From: Podospora pseudoanserina
Lineage: Eukaryota; Ascomycota; Sordariomycetes; Sordariales; Podosporaceae
Direction of reading: 5' to 3'
DNA length: 64,000 nucleotides
NCBI RefSeq assembly: GCF_035222485.1
Contig: NC_085923.1
Span: 3,348,001-3,412,000, forward strand
The notes beneath the pieces are model-generated. The model ran no database searches and was not told where the DNA came from. It saw nothing but the letters and a program-made list of their open reading frames with translations. How positions within the stretch are numbered: the stretch's first letter is position 1; every line of letters begins with the position of its first letter. Below are positions 1 through 10,221 of this stretch, piece by piece. The position numbers and the translations under genes were made by a program.

Positions 1-840
1 AAGTGATTCCTATTCTTTCTTGAAGGAAACCGGGGGTCCATGTTCCACGGTGCGTCTTCGTGACCCCCTGAAAGACCGTGAGCCGCATGCCTTGATGACG
101 GCACCACAGCCGCCGACAGGAACAACAGGGAGCTTGATAGCAACTCGGACTGATCTTGAGGAAGATAAGTCAGAAGCAGGAGCGCACCCACCTTGCCATC
201 GGTTTCTTAGTTGGTCGTGGTGGGAAGCATCGCGAGCCTCATCATGGCGATGACGTAACTGTTGCACTTTTCGCAGCAACTTTCTAGCGAGATGTGGCAT
301 TTTGTGACTGTTTGACCGGGCTCACTCAGGTAGGGAAAAGACTTGTGATTGCGGATTTCTCGAGTCGAGATACCATCAGGCCTCGCTCTTTTGGATGTGT
401 TGATCCTTTGTCCGAAGATGGGTTGACAGCCAGAGGGATTCGAGGTGGTACAGAGGTATCTGCCAAGAAGTGAAATGGCCGAGTGGTCGAAGGCGCCATG
501 TAACCATGAAGAAATGTTGAAGAGATATTTTGACTATTATCCGCCTCGACACATTCCCGTGTTGTGTAACACTCTTCTCCAATCGGTGGCTGCCGTTAAA
601 CATCAAAATTGTGTCTGTTTAACATGCAAAAACCGCCAAGATCCTAGCGGCGGCATCTGATCCTCGCCACTGCCAGTCAAGCGCTGATTGGTTAGCGATA
701 ACGCCAGCGGCATCTCCTTATCGGTAGGCCTCTTGCATCCAGGGACATTCCGCCTTTGCATGAGCAGCTGGTGCCATTATCTCACCCGGTGAGGAAGCCT
801 GTGATTTTCTATACGTGAATTGATACCTGGGTCAGAAACA
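1..840. other. Intergenic, no supported gene
   Basis: Short frames exist on both strands but none shows a recognisable domain or a convincing start. The only structured piece is a tRNA-like D-arm near 474-499. The right-hand part is the promoter side of the asparaginase gene. Confidence 0.5.
474..499 (+). other. Possible tRNA 5'-half remnant
   Basis: The segment reads like the D-arm region of a nuclear tRNA-Ser or tRNA-Leu (ATGGCCGAGTGG followed by AAGGCG). No T-arm (GTTCGAATC-like) or matching acceptor strand is visible in the following 120 bases, so it is not a complete gene. It may be a tRNA fragment or a chance match. Confidence 0.3.
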
Positions 841-2256
841 ATGACGGCCAAAATGGAATACAAACCCATCCCTCCCTCCCCAGCCCGCTTCAAGCCCCAA
901 ATTATCATCCACGGCGGAGCCGGCAACATCACCCCCGAAACACTCCCACCAGACCGCTACAGTCAATATCGTGAATCACTCCTCACCATCATCGGCAAGA
1001 CCCATCACTACATGGTCACTCCTGAACCCTCCACCAACACCCTCCCTTCCTCCCTCTCCACAGCAACCTACGCCGTCGCCCTACTAGAAGACAACCCCCT
1101 CTTCAACGCCGGCCACGGCGCCGTCTTTACCCGCGACGGCTACAACGAGCTCGAAGCCTCCATAATGGTCTCGCACCCAGGTTCCTACCCCAAACGCGGC
1201 GTAGGCGTCACCGGCCTCCGCCACATCCGCAATCCCATCCTCCTAGCAAAAGCAATCCTCCAACATGGAGAAGATGACCTCCTCGGCCGCCATTCCCAAT
1301 CACCCTCCGCAAACATGCTCGACGTCCCCAACGCCCAAGGCCACACCCTCATCCACGGTCCAGCAGCAGAACAACTAGCAAAGCAATACAACCTCGCCAT
1401 TGTCCCCCAATCCTACTTCTACACCCAAACCCGCTGGGACGAGCACACCCGCGCCCTGGAACGCGAAAGGCAAAACCCTGGAAAGAGCCTCGCCACCTAC
1501 AGCAAAGAAGAATATCTCCCCCAAGGCACCGTCGGCGCCGTGACCCTAGACGAGCAAGGCATCATCACCGTCGCAACCAGCACAGGCGGCCTAACCAACA
1601 AGTTGACCGGTCGAATAGGCGACACCCCCTCCGTCGGGGCTGGATTCTGGGCAGAAGAATGGGCTGAAGAAGGGGACCCTTCTGGTCACGCAGAGTTAAG
1701 ATGTCGGCCCGGCCCAGTGGTGGTGATATCTGATGCACTGAAAGGTCTCATGGCGGATTGCCTGCCTAGCCCGTTCAGCTACAATCCTGCGTTCAAGACC
1801 CCAAATGTGGTGACTACGCGGGCGATGGCGGTTTCGGGGACCGGGAACGGGGATTCGTTTCTTCGTACTGCTGCTGCGAGGACCGTGGGGGCGATGGCTC
1901 GCTTCGGGGGTGTCTCGTCAAAGGAGGCGGTCTCGAAAGTGGCAGGACCAGGGGGAGAGCTGGAAAAGAGTGCAGGGGATCGGTGGGGTTTGACGGGTGA
2001 GGGCGCAGGGGGCATCATTGGTATCGAGATCGCGGAGGCTCGAGACGACAACGGGATGTTGCTCAATGCTCGCTGTGACGTCCTTCAGGACTTTAACTGC
2101 GGTGGCATGTTTCGAGCATGGGTTGATAGGCGCAGCCACGCGCATTTCCGGGTGTGGCAGCCAGACGGATCGACGCCGGCTGGCTATGAGTCCGAGGATG
2201 TTTTCGGGATGGATCTAAGGAGAGCCAGCAAGAGGAGCGAACCTATAGCATTTTAG
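841..2256 (+). CDS. Plant-type L-asparaginase / isoaspartyl peptidase (Ntn hydrolase)
   Basis: A single-exon frame of 471 residues. It opens with the family signature IIHGGAGN, has FNAGHGAVFT in the first third, and carries the autoprocessing site QGTVGAVTLD, where Thr230 would become the new N-terminal nucleophile after self-cleavage. Downstream TSTGGLTNKLTGRIGDTP and GTGNGDSFLR fit the beta-subunit substrate pocket. Enzymes of this family hydrolyse L-asparagine or beta-aspartyl dipeptides to aspartate, normally in the cytosol. No signal peptide is seen. The start at 841 is preferred because it is the first ATG and has a purine at -3; a second ATG follows at 853. The length is above the 300-350 residues of minimal members, as is usual for fungal ones. 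The family call is firm; the exact substrate preference is not readable. Confidence 0.9.
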   Translation: MTAKMEYKPIPPSPARFKPQIIIHGGAGNITPETLPPDRYSQYRESLLTIIGKTHHYMVTPEPSTNTLPSSLSTATYAVALLEDNPLFNAGHGAVFTRDGYNELEASIMVSHPGSYPKRGVGVTGLRHIRNPILLAKAILQHGEDDLLGRHSQSPSANMLDVPNAQGHTLIHGPAAEQLAKQYNLAIVPQSYFYTQTRWDEHTRALERERQNPGKSLATYSKEEYLPQGTVGAVTLDEQGIITVATSTGGLTNKLTGRIGDTPSVGAGFWAEEWAEEGDPSGHAELRCRPGPVVVISDALKGLMADCLPSPFSYNPAFKTPNVVTTRAMAVSGTGNGDSFLRTAAARTVGAMARFGGVSSKEAVSKVAGPGGELEKSAGDRWGLTGEGAGGIIGIEIAEARDDNGMLLNARCDVLQDFNCGGMFRAWVDRRSHAHFRVWQPDGSTPAGYESEDVFGMDLRRASKRSEPIAF

Positions 2257-2517
2257 AAGATCTTGGACAAACGTGAGCATGGTATAAACAGTAATGAAAT
2301 ATTATTCAGATGATTGTCTCCACCGTTTTCGGCATCACGGCCATGCCCCCCTCCACATCGAGACGTTACCAACCGATTCTATGTTACAAGGGAACGCCGC
2401 CACCCAAGATCCTGACCGTCATATATGCGTACGAAAATACACGTCCAGCTCAGCAGAAGAGGCCGGAGAAAGAGTTGAGAGGTGTTGGTAGACCAGTATG
2501 AGATTTATTGATACATT

Positions 2518-3210
2518 CTATGCGAGGTTCATTTCGTTGGAAGGTGGTGGTTGTGGGGCCTGGATGAACACCACTGTTAGCATGCACTGCGCTGAACAAA
2601 AGCAGTTTCAGACAACATACTTCGAGCTTTGTGGAACCCGCCATCATCTTCTGAAAACCAATACCAACACCTTCAATGACAGCAAGAAGGACAGCGCAAG
2701 CAATGGCACCGTTTCTCGCCGCCTTATAGCCGCCACGGATGGCGAGCGAGCCACCTGTGAAGAAACCGGCAATCTGGACTGTGTTAGCGGTCTGCTACCA
2801 ATTTCAAGATTCCGTAAAAAACGTACGATGGCGTTCCATGGATCCTCCTTCTTTCTGACGCCCTTCACGGCGCAGTCGTATGTAGAGAAGAGACCACCCC
2901 AGACACCAAAGTTACCACCCAATACTGGCGCGCGCATCTTGATAGCTGTGATGGCGCCCACTCGTCTCTCGCCATAGGGACTGTTTCTGAAACCCTTGAT
3001 GCCGTGCCAGATCGTACCACCGATAGCCTAAAGAGGATGTTAGTTGTATGGAGGGGTCGAGGGACTGTCGTGCGGGAGACATACACCCATGGCGAAGGCA
3101 CCGCCGAAATCGTTGAGAATGACCCATGGGCAGGGATCTAGAAACCGATATTAGAATCTATGTCGATCGTTTGCAGTAGGCAAAGGGTACTCACCTCTTG
3201 TGTGATCCAT
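2518..3210 (-). CDS. TIM17: Mitochondrial import inner membrane translocase subunit Tim17
   Basis: Five exons on the minus strand: 3210-3195, 3137-3085, 3027-2827, 2773-2621 and 2559-2518, all with GT-AG introns, giving about 154 residues. The product starts [18 protein letters not shown], contains [22 protein letters not shown] and [17 protein letters not shown], and ends in a short Pro-rich tail. These are hallmark Tim17 segments with the Tim17/22/23 four-helix fold. Tim17 forms part of the TIM23 presequence translocase in the inner mitochondrial membrane. The first exon is only 16 nt, so automated callers could easily miss it. Length matches the family (150-160). I am confident of the product and most splice sites; the 42-nt last exon rests on frame and on the conserved tail pattern. 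Confidence 0.93.
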
Positions 3211-4363
3211 TTTGATGTGTGATGTTTGGGATTACTCGGTGTAAAGGAAGGCGGCGCGCAGGACTCGACTCAGCACCGACACTTGGTTATCGCAGGGAGG
3301 GAAATTGGGTGATTGTTATCCGGAGAAGGAATCTAAGAAAAGGCGATGGAGGGGTCACGGTGTGTTTGCGGCGGTCGTCGATGGTGGGTTGCCAGAGGCG
3401 TCGTTATCGTCCAAATCTCTCGATTCTGCAAACTTCGGCTTGATGATCTCAGAAGCCAAAAAAATTACAGGGATTGTGCCGTGCACAGACCAGTTCCTCC
3501 ACCAAAGGTAGCGCCAAGACAGTGCGAGAGCCGCCCCGCCGTTATCGGCGACGGATAAGAACCTGGTTTCGATAAGAGTTGCCGGTGGGGCAGGGGACCT
3601 TGAGCACATCGGACAGTGGGCAATTGGTGAGAGTCACAGAGGAAGGCACATAACCCCGCTGACAAGAAACAGCTAGCTTTCCGGTGTCACTCTCTAGGCT
3701 AGTGCAGGGGCAGATGTGATGATGCTATCGGCACGGCACGAGACGGGGAAGATCTCATGAAGCCGGAGTTTCTCAAGTCAGGTTCAGCTGTGATGTGTGC
3801 TGTACACTGTACATAGATACAGTTGGCAAACGGGTGACCTCGTGACCACGCTGTGCTGCCGAGACAATCCCACATCATTGGCGGCGTCGTGGTTCGTCCC
3901 CCAAGGTCGATCTTGGAGAGGATAGATGCAGTAGGGACATGCGGTGTGGTCTCACCCTCACCCCTGGGCGAGAGAAACAAAAGAAAGTCAGGGGGCTAAC
4001 ACGTTTTGAGCCATGTGTCCCATCGCCGGGCCTCGTAAATCTCGCACCACAATCGGGGAATGGCATTTGCTTTGTCGAGAAGCACGCGTCGTGGCGTTTG
4101 ATGCTTCTTGCCGGCCCGGGACGACCTTCCCATTGGGTATATGAATAGGGGCTGTCCCTCAACCTCATGCCACCACTGCTCCCAACCTTCTCCTGCATAT
4201 CTTTGCCTATCGACATATCTCCCGCAAGAGCGGTGAGATGCCTCCGTCCTTCTTCTTTCGACCTGTTCGCGGTGGTTTATGAGAGCCGTCAGGAATGGTG
4301 CACTTCGACCCTGATCTCGCGTCATCCGCCCGGCCCAGCAACAATCTGAAGACACGGTGTAAC
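3211..4363. other. Intergenic, shared upstream region
   Basis: This is the 5' side of TIM17. Frames on both strands are short, mutually overlapping and have no recognisable domain. I see no RNA gene or repeat. Confidence 0.5.
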
Positions 4364-4723
4364 ATGGACGAACTCGGAGAGCCCGGACCTCTGTCTCAGC
4401 AAGGAGAGTCTGTACAAAAGACAGAGGCCACCGACAACGGCCTCGTTAGACCTGTCCCCCAGAACTTTGTTTGGCGTTTGTATGGGAGGAGCAACAGCAG
4501 TTCGACATCTGTGAAGGTGAACCCCAGCGATATGGCTCTCGGCGTGCCCGTCCTTCGGGAGACGTTCGATCCCTGGCGATGCCACGACGGCCACGACGAA
4601 GATGATGGAGGTTGCAAAGGATGCATCAAGATCAACAAAGCTAGGGCCGCGGCTGCATCTCTTGCCACGCCGCTGGCTATGGCATCCATGGCATCCCACG
4701 CTGGCACCACCGGTGAGTTCTGA
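4364..4723 (+). CDS. Hypothetical protein, possible first exon
   Basis: An open frame of about 119 residues starting MDELGEPGPLSQQ. It has a mid-region FVWRLYGRSNSSSTSV, a Cys/His/Asp-rich patch DPWRCHDGHDEDDGGCKGC and an Ala/Met-rich tail that is weakly hydrophobic. A good donor (GTGAGT) lies at the end of the frame (about 4712), so this could be a first exon continuing downstream, but I cannot identify the next exon. I recognise no family. It may also be a chance frame in GC-rich upstream DNA of the DUG2 gene. Confidence 0.25.
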   Translation: MDELGEPGPLSQQGESVQKTEATDNGLVRPVPQNFVWRLYGRSNSSSTSVKVNPSDMALGVPVLRETFDPWRCHDGHDEDDGGCKGCIKINKARAAAASLATPLAMASMASHAGTTGEF

Positions 4724-5205
4724 TGTCTACTCTGCCTGTTCAACCGTTTCAACCGCTGGCCTGGCCTTGTCCCCCGCAAACCCCCACACCCCTTCTGCCT
4801 GCCCCGTAAAGGTACCTTACCAGCCCGCTGGCCACATTTTCGATCGTCCCACCGTGGGGTGCATCCGTCCCTTCTCTTTGGGGCGTTTTAATCCTGTCAT
4901 GGAATCTGGGAAGCCCGGATCTGCGGGTCTTGGTGGTGGAGTTGACCCTGAGACGTGGGGCAGGGCATCCTTGTGAAAGCTGTTCTAGGCTGTTGCTAGC
5001 GCGGGGCTGTCCCCGTCCACCGGCCATGACAGTGTTTTCCCCGGAAATGTCGTCAGAGCAACTTTCCATGTCCAAATAAAAGTCAACGTCCGTCTTTTGG
5101 AAGAAATACACTTCAGCCTTCTGTTGGGATTGCACGGCTGAATTATTGATTGAATTGCGCTCATGCTGACAATCTCTACCCAATCTCTCAGATCTAACCG
5201 CGACA
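4724..5205. other. Intergenic, 5' region of DUG2 homolog
   Basis: No domain-bearing frame is seen. The last 150 bases before 5206 are pyrimidine-rich in places and probably hold the promoter and leader of the following gene. Confidence 0.45.
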
Positions 5206-7913
5206 ATGGCTTCGCTCCAAAGCCGTGAGCTCGACGATAGTTGCCCTGATGCCGCTCCCGATCAGCTCCAAGAGCTCAGACACGATGGCTCGGTCCTCGC
5301 CCTGGCCGTATCCGACAAGTACATTTTCGCCGGCACCAGCAAAGGGGAGATTGCCGTATGGTCGCTAGGCACCTTCCAGCCAGTGCAGACAATACAAGCC
5401 CACAAGCGCAGCGTGCTCTGCCTGCTGTTAGCTGACGACTTCAAGTACCTGTTCTCGACAGCCTGCGAGCCCATCATCAATGTCTGGTGCCCCCGAACGT
5501 TTACACGTCTCTACGAGATCTACAGCACATACGATGTCGGTGATGTGTTCAGTGTCGCATATTCGCCACAACGAGAAATCGTATATGTTGGCACACAAAC
5601 ACAGGACATCCAGTGGATCAGCCTGAAGGACCCAGAGCGAAAGTCCTCCCACGAATCGGCCCACCATCCCGATCGACGACAACATAGATTCTTTGACTCG
5701 CGCGCGGTTGGCGGGACATCAACACCTCGACGGACCGAGGAATTTTACGCCTTAATACCCAAGGCCGAACAAGTGCTAGAGATTGACTCGGGTGCAATTC
5801 GACAGTATGCGCATTACGGCTGGGTGTTCTGCATGCTGGTGGCCAAGGGCCCAACGGTTCTGGTCGATTCGGATGAAGAGGTCTTGATATCGGGTGGAGG
5901 CGACGGCACCATCAAGCTGTGGAAGTTGTGTGATACCGGGCCGGACTACGAGGACGGTAATGTTGTTACAGGCGACATTGAGGAATTGATGGTTCTCGGA
6001 GAGGATGATAGCGAGTCCGTCATGTCTCTTGCCATTGATGGGTCCTTCTTGTACGCCGGCAAGCTGGGCGGTATCATCGAGCTATGGGATCTGGACACGA
6101 AGCAGAAGTTGAGGGTCATCAAGGCCCATGACGGGAACGTCAATGTTCTCAAGATGAGCTTTGGGCTTCTCTGGAGTGGAGGAACTGGTGGTTCTGCCTC
6201 GGTAAGACCTTCATGGGCGCCCAAAACGACGCTAAAGCTATCACTTACTGACACGACCAACAGAAACACAGCACAGTTCATTATGGTAGAGACACCAACG
6301 GTGCGGCGCAGAACATTAGTCAAAAGTACCAGTGCCTGAGTCGATGGAAGGCTCACGACGCCAAGATCCTGTCTTCTGCCACAGTCGTTCACAACAGCGA
6401 TCAGCTATTCCTCACTGGTGCCAATGACAACACGGTCCGTGTTTGGCGTGTTAACGGCATGCCATCCCAGACCGAGGACGGCACAGGGCCAGCTGAGGAT
6501 ATGATGATCCAATCGCTGCGGGAGTTCATCTCTTACAAGACTGTCTCGTCCCGGCCTGAATTCACCGAGGACTGCCGCAAAGGTGCCACCTTCCTCGGGT
6601 CTCTGTTCAAGCGACTGGGCGCTCAAGTGGAAATGCTCAGCACCGGCTCCTTGCACAACCCCGTGGTGTACGCCAAGTTCAGCGGCAAGCTGGAACCAGC
6701 GGAAAAGCGCAAGAGGATTCTGTTCTACGGTCACTACGATGTTGTCCCTGCGGATATGAAGGGGGACAACTGGCAGACTGATCCGTTCAAATTGTCTGGA
6801 CGAGATGGCTATCTCTATGGACGCGGTGTGAGCGACAACAAGGGACCCATTATTGCTGCCCTGTATGCCGTCTCGGACCTGCTGCAAGAGAAGGCTCTCG
6901 ACTCGGACATCATCTTCGTCATCGAGGGTGAGGAAGAATCCGGTTCGCGAGGATTTGCTGAAGCCATCCATGACAACAAGGAACTCATCGGGCATATCGA
7001 CTACGTCCTTTTGGCAAACAGTTACTGGTTAGACGACGAGGTTCCCTGCCTGACATATGGCCTTCGTGGTGTACTTCATGCTACCGTCTGCATTGACTCC
7101 AAGCACCCTGATCTCCACTCTGGTGTTGATGGCAGCAATATGTTGTCGGAGCCGCTTACCGATTTAACGCTGCTTGTCAGCAAACTCAAGGACCGCAAGA
7201 ACCACGTCAACATTCCAGGTTTCTACGACGGCATTCTTCCCCTGACCAAGGAGGAGGACCTTCGGTATGATGACATTGCCAACATCCTCATCCGACGGAA
7301 TCCAGCAAACGGCCCCATTGAAGCTCTCAAGCGCAGTCTCATGGCGAGATGGCGCGAGCCCAACCTGACAATCCACAGATATAACGTATCTGGACCAGAC
7401 GGCAGCTTGATCAGCAGCCACGCCACGGCCAATGTCAGTATCAGACTGGTCCCCGGCCAGGAGGTGGACGAGGTGATCAAGAACCTCAAGTCATTCCTCA
7501 GGGAAGAGTACGAGCAATTCGAGAGCGACAATACCCTCACCATCAGGATTGACAACAAGGCCGAGCCATGGCTGGGTGTGCCTGGAAACTACATCTTCCG
7601 GACCCTGGAAGAGGCAGTCATGAGGGCCTGGGGGCCAACGGCGTCCGAGGACAGCAACAACGGTGTCTCTGTCGCGTTGCCACCCAATGGAACCAACGAC
7701 GAAACTGCGCCAAAGACACGGAAGCCTCTGTATATTCGTGAGGGTGGTTCTATCCCACCGATTCGGTTCTTGGAGAAGGAGTTTGACGCTCCGGCGGCTC
7801 ATTTGCCCTGTGGTCAAGCGAGTGACGCGGCACATTTGGATAACGAGAGGTTGAGGGTGGTGAATTTACAGAAGAGTAGAGAGATCTTTAGCACCGTGTT
7901 CCGCAAGTTGTAG
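5206..7913 (+). CDS. DUG2: Glutathione degradosome subunit Dug2 (WD40 repeats plus M20 metallopeptidase)
   Basis: Two exons, 5206-6201 and 6264-7913, joined in phase 0 across a 62-bp GTAAGA...CAG intron, give 881 residues, close to yeast Dug2 (878). Residues 1-395 form WD40 blades (HDGSVLALAVSDKYIFAG, then GGGDGTIKLWKL, AGKLGGIIELWDL and TGANDNTVRVWRV). From about residue 415 an M20/M25/M40 peptidase domain follows, with metal-binding motifs GHYDVVP (His about 489), GVSDNKGP (Asp about 523) and GEEESGS (Glu about 556), and a C-terminal CGQASDAAHL segment. In yeast, Dug2 with the amidotransferase Dug3 removes the gamma-glutamyl residue from glutathione in the cytosol, and Dug1 completes breakdown. 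The order WD40 then M20 is diagnostic. Nothing is missing. Confidence 0.93.
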
Positions 7914-8931
7914 GATGCTTGTGGCAGTGGAATGGGCAGATCAAAATGGCGTTGGTGAGATGGGAGAGCTTGGAGTTTTCAGTAGTTTTTGAGTTTTTGG
8001 GTTAGAGTAGCGTCATCAGCGAATAGGATATTTGTTTGCACAATACTGAACCCGTAAGACAGATATTTGTCCAAGAAGGCACGTGTAAGATTCGCTGTCT
8101 ATTATAGTTAAAACGACGAATAGCCAAAGCGTCCTTTACTAAGGATTTAATTCAATTCTCCACACCGCTACTTTTATATGGAAGGTAAGATAATTGTAGA
8201 TCTTCCATTGAATTTTTTTTATATTTAAATCTAATTAATATAAAATCGTGAACTGTTCTGTTTTACCTCAATAATCCTTTTCGTAATATTATAAATGATT
8301 GTCGCAATCCTGGATGAAGAGCTAACCCACGAATCATTACTGACCAATTGGAAGTGGAGCGATGAGCTCACAATGAGCGTAGGGAGCCACAGGAAGGAAA
8401 GGTGATCCACGGGTCTATATATACAGAGGAACTAGATAGCTGGTAGATAGTTTCGCAGTATGCAATACAAGTCACATTCTTTGGTATCAGACTATTGTGA
8501 TTGAGATAAGCTATTGTTGTGCACTGTTTAGCTGCACTGAACCAATTGTCTAGAAGCACCTGCAACTGAGTATCCCTTTCAGAGGTTCTCGATCGGAGTT
8601 CGTCACAGAAATATGTTACTTATAATAAATAGAAAAGGGTATTATTTCTTATATAACATCAATAGTAATGAATATTGGATGAAATCCTCGCTAAAAAAAC
8701 GCTTTTGCTTTGGGTCGTTTATATATAATAGACAGTGCCGTCCCCGAAGGATCAGGAGAAGCTCGGACCAACACAACCAAGCACTTTGAATGTCAACCAA
8801 CCCATTAGGCAACATCCAACCGCCTACATCGGCGAACCCCGCACATTCTTCCTCTCAAGATGGTCGATACTTATTTCTAGCATTTCATCACACTAGATCT
8901 TGTCTTTCTTGAAACCTGGACAGAAGTTGAG
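7914..8931. other. Intergenic with AT-rich islands
   Basis: After the DUG2 stop there are two AT-rich islands (about 8100-8300 and 8600-8730) with runs such as TATATTTAAATC. No coding potential is visible. They may be old, mutated repeat remnants or simply 3' and promoter DNA; CA and TG are still fairly common, so RIP is not obvious. Confidence 0.45.
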
Positions 8932-9574
8932 ATGTGGCAAGCACCTGTTACCGACGGTGGAACATGGGAAGGATATCCCCAACCGCACTCAAGCCGAAGC
9001 CAGAGAAACAATTCCCAGGCGTCAGTTGCTTCTTCTTGCACGCTACTACTTTACAGTCCTGGCTCTGAAACCCATGCGGATATCACGGAGGATCCGCCGG
9101 TGCTTGATATCTCTGAGTCTTATATCGGGGATTCCGTCGAACCTGCAGATGATGTTTTGATGGCCGTCGAGAAGCCTGAGCAGCCTTTGGATGATGCTAC
9201 TTATACTGTTGAACACTCTTCTGGCCTTGGGGGGGTGCCTGATTCTTTATATGACAATATGGCTATGTCTGAGGTTTCTCAGGAACTTGGACGGGGCGGG
9301 ACAGAGGAGGAGATGGTGCAGCCTATATCAGTGATGCGGAAGCGGCGTTGTGTGGCTTGTCGGCGAGTACATCCCCGTGGTGTAGTAAGTGTTCTGGATA
9401 GGAGATGTGGTTCTGACTTTGGTGCTGGTTTACAGTAAGAGCATGATTAAATGTGATCTTGAGGGACCGCCTTGTGGGCGCTGTAGGGAATATGATAGGG
9501 AGTGTGTTCCGACGACTAGGAATCCCTGCCAACTGGATGTTGATGCTGCACCAGTGCAAGGAAATGTGACGTAG
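8932..9574 (+). CDS. Small protein with C-terminal Zn2Cys6 zinc cluster
   Basis: Two exons, 8932-9366 and 9440-9574, with a 73-bp intron that has a CTGAC branch site, give about 189 residues. The first 140 residues are acidic and Ser-rich (WQAPVTDGGTWEGYPQP at the start) with no known domain. The last 45 carry a fungal zinc cluster: CVAC, then RRSMIK, then CDLEGPPCGRC and REYDREC, i.e. C-x2-C-x6-C-x6-C-x2-C-x6-C. This family binds CGG-type DNA sites in the nucleus. The cluster is at the C-terminus rather than the usual N-terminus, and no coiled coil or Fungal_trans domain follows. The donor choice (GTACAT at 9367) was made because it restores the exact Cys spacing; a stronger GTAAGT at 9383 would break it. 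It could be a truncated regulator, or one whose reading frame continues into the second finger downstream. Confidence 0.5.
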
Positions 9575-9618
9575 GGGTTGACGGGGTATTGGACGGGGTT
9601 AAAGGGGGTGGTGAGTGG

Positions 9619-9841
9619 ATGGTTCTCTGGAGACGAAGCAAGGTAAAGTGGACTTGCCTATCTTGCGCGTGAGTATTCCCGTCCTAGAGGCTGGATGGAC
9701 TGAGTTGTGCTGACTTTGGCGGTGCGTTGGAATAGGAGGATGCGTGTATGTGATGGCGAGGGGGCCCCTTGTGGGACTTGTAGGGAGCATGGCTGGTGGT
9801 GTATTCTGAACCCGAGAAGGGAACCTCGTCAGAGACATTGA
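9619..9841 (+). pseudogene. Second zinc-cluster exon pair, tandem copy
   Basis: Just downstream of the previous gene, a frame at 9619-9669 ends in TCLSCA, a GTGAGT donor and an AATAG acceptor (9735) follow, and the next exon reads RMRVCDGEGAPCGTC then REHGWWC before a stop at 9841. The match to the upstream finger is close (CDxEGxPCGxCRE), and the intron lies at the same place in the motif. The first gap is five rather than six residues with the simplest splice. It may be the terminal part of the upstream gene joined by an extra intron, or a partial tandem duplicate. No independent start domain is visible, so I call it a probable relic. Confidence 0.4.
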
Positions 9842-10221
9842 CTGGGAGTTTCGGCTACATCATGCTAGAAACTGATCGCTGGAGTGGGACAGGCTTTAGG
9901 CGATGATTCGCCTGGGGCCAAAGGTGGGGAGGACAAATGGTAGGTAGGGAGGCACGTTGACCGGGGGCCTGTCTTGGTGGTTTGGGTCACTCGCTAGGTT
10001 TATATATGTATTTCACAGTCATCAGAGTGAATGACAAGATGAGTTCCCTTAGGTAGGGCGAAGCCCCGTCCCCGTTCACCACAGCTCATCGCCCTAATAA
10101 GGTTACTCAAACCGTACCAATTTAGCTAGTTCTCATCCCACAGCTCATAGCTTTCCAGATCCTCCCGAGATGCGTTCTGGTCCAGACCTGGGCAGAGCTT
10201 GTTTTGAAACAGGAGTTCATG
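9842..10221. other. Intergenic, no gene seen
   Basis: GC-moderate sequence between the zinc-cluster relic and the 3' end of the next minus-strand pseudogene. No domain, RNA gene or repeat is recognised. Confidence 0.4.
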
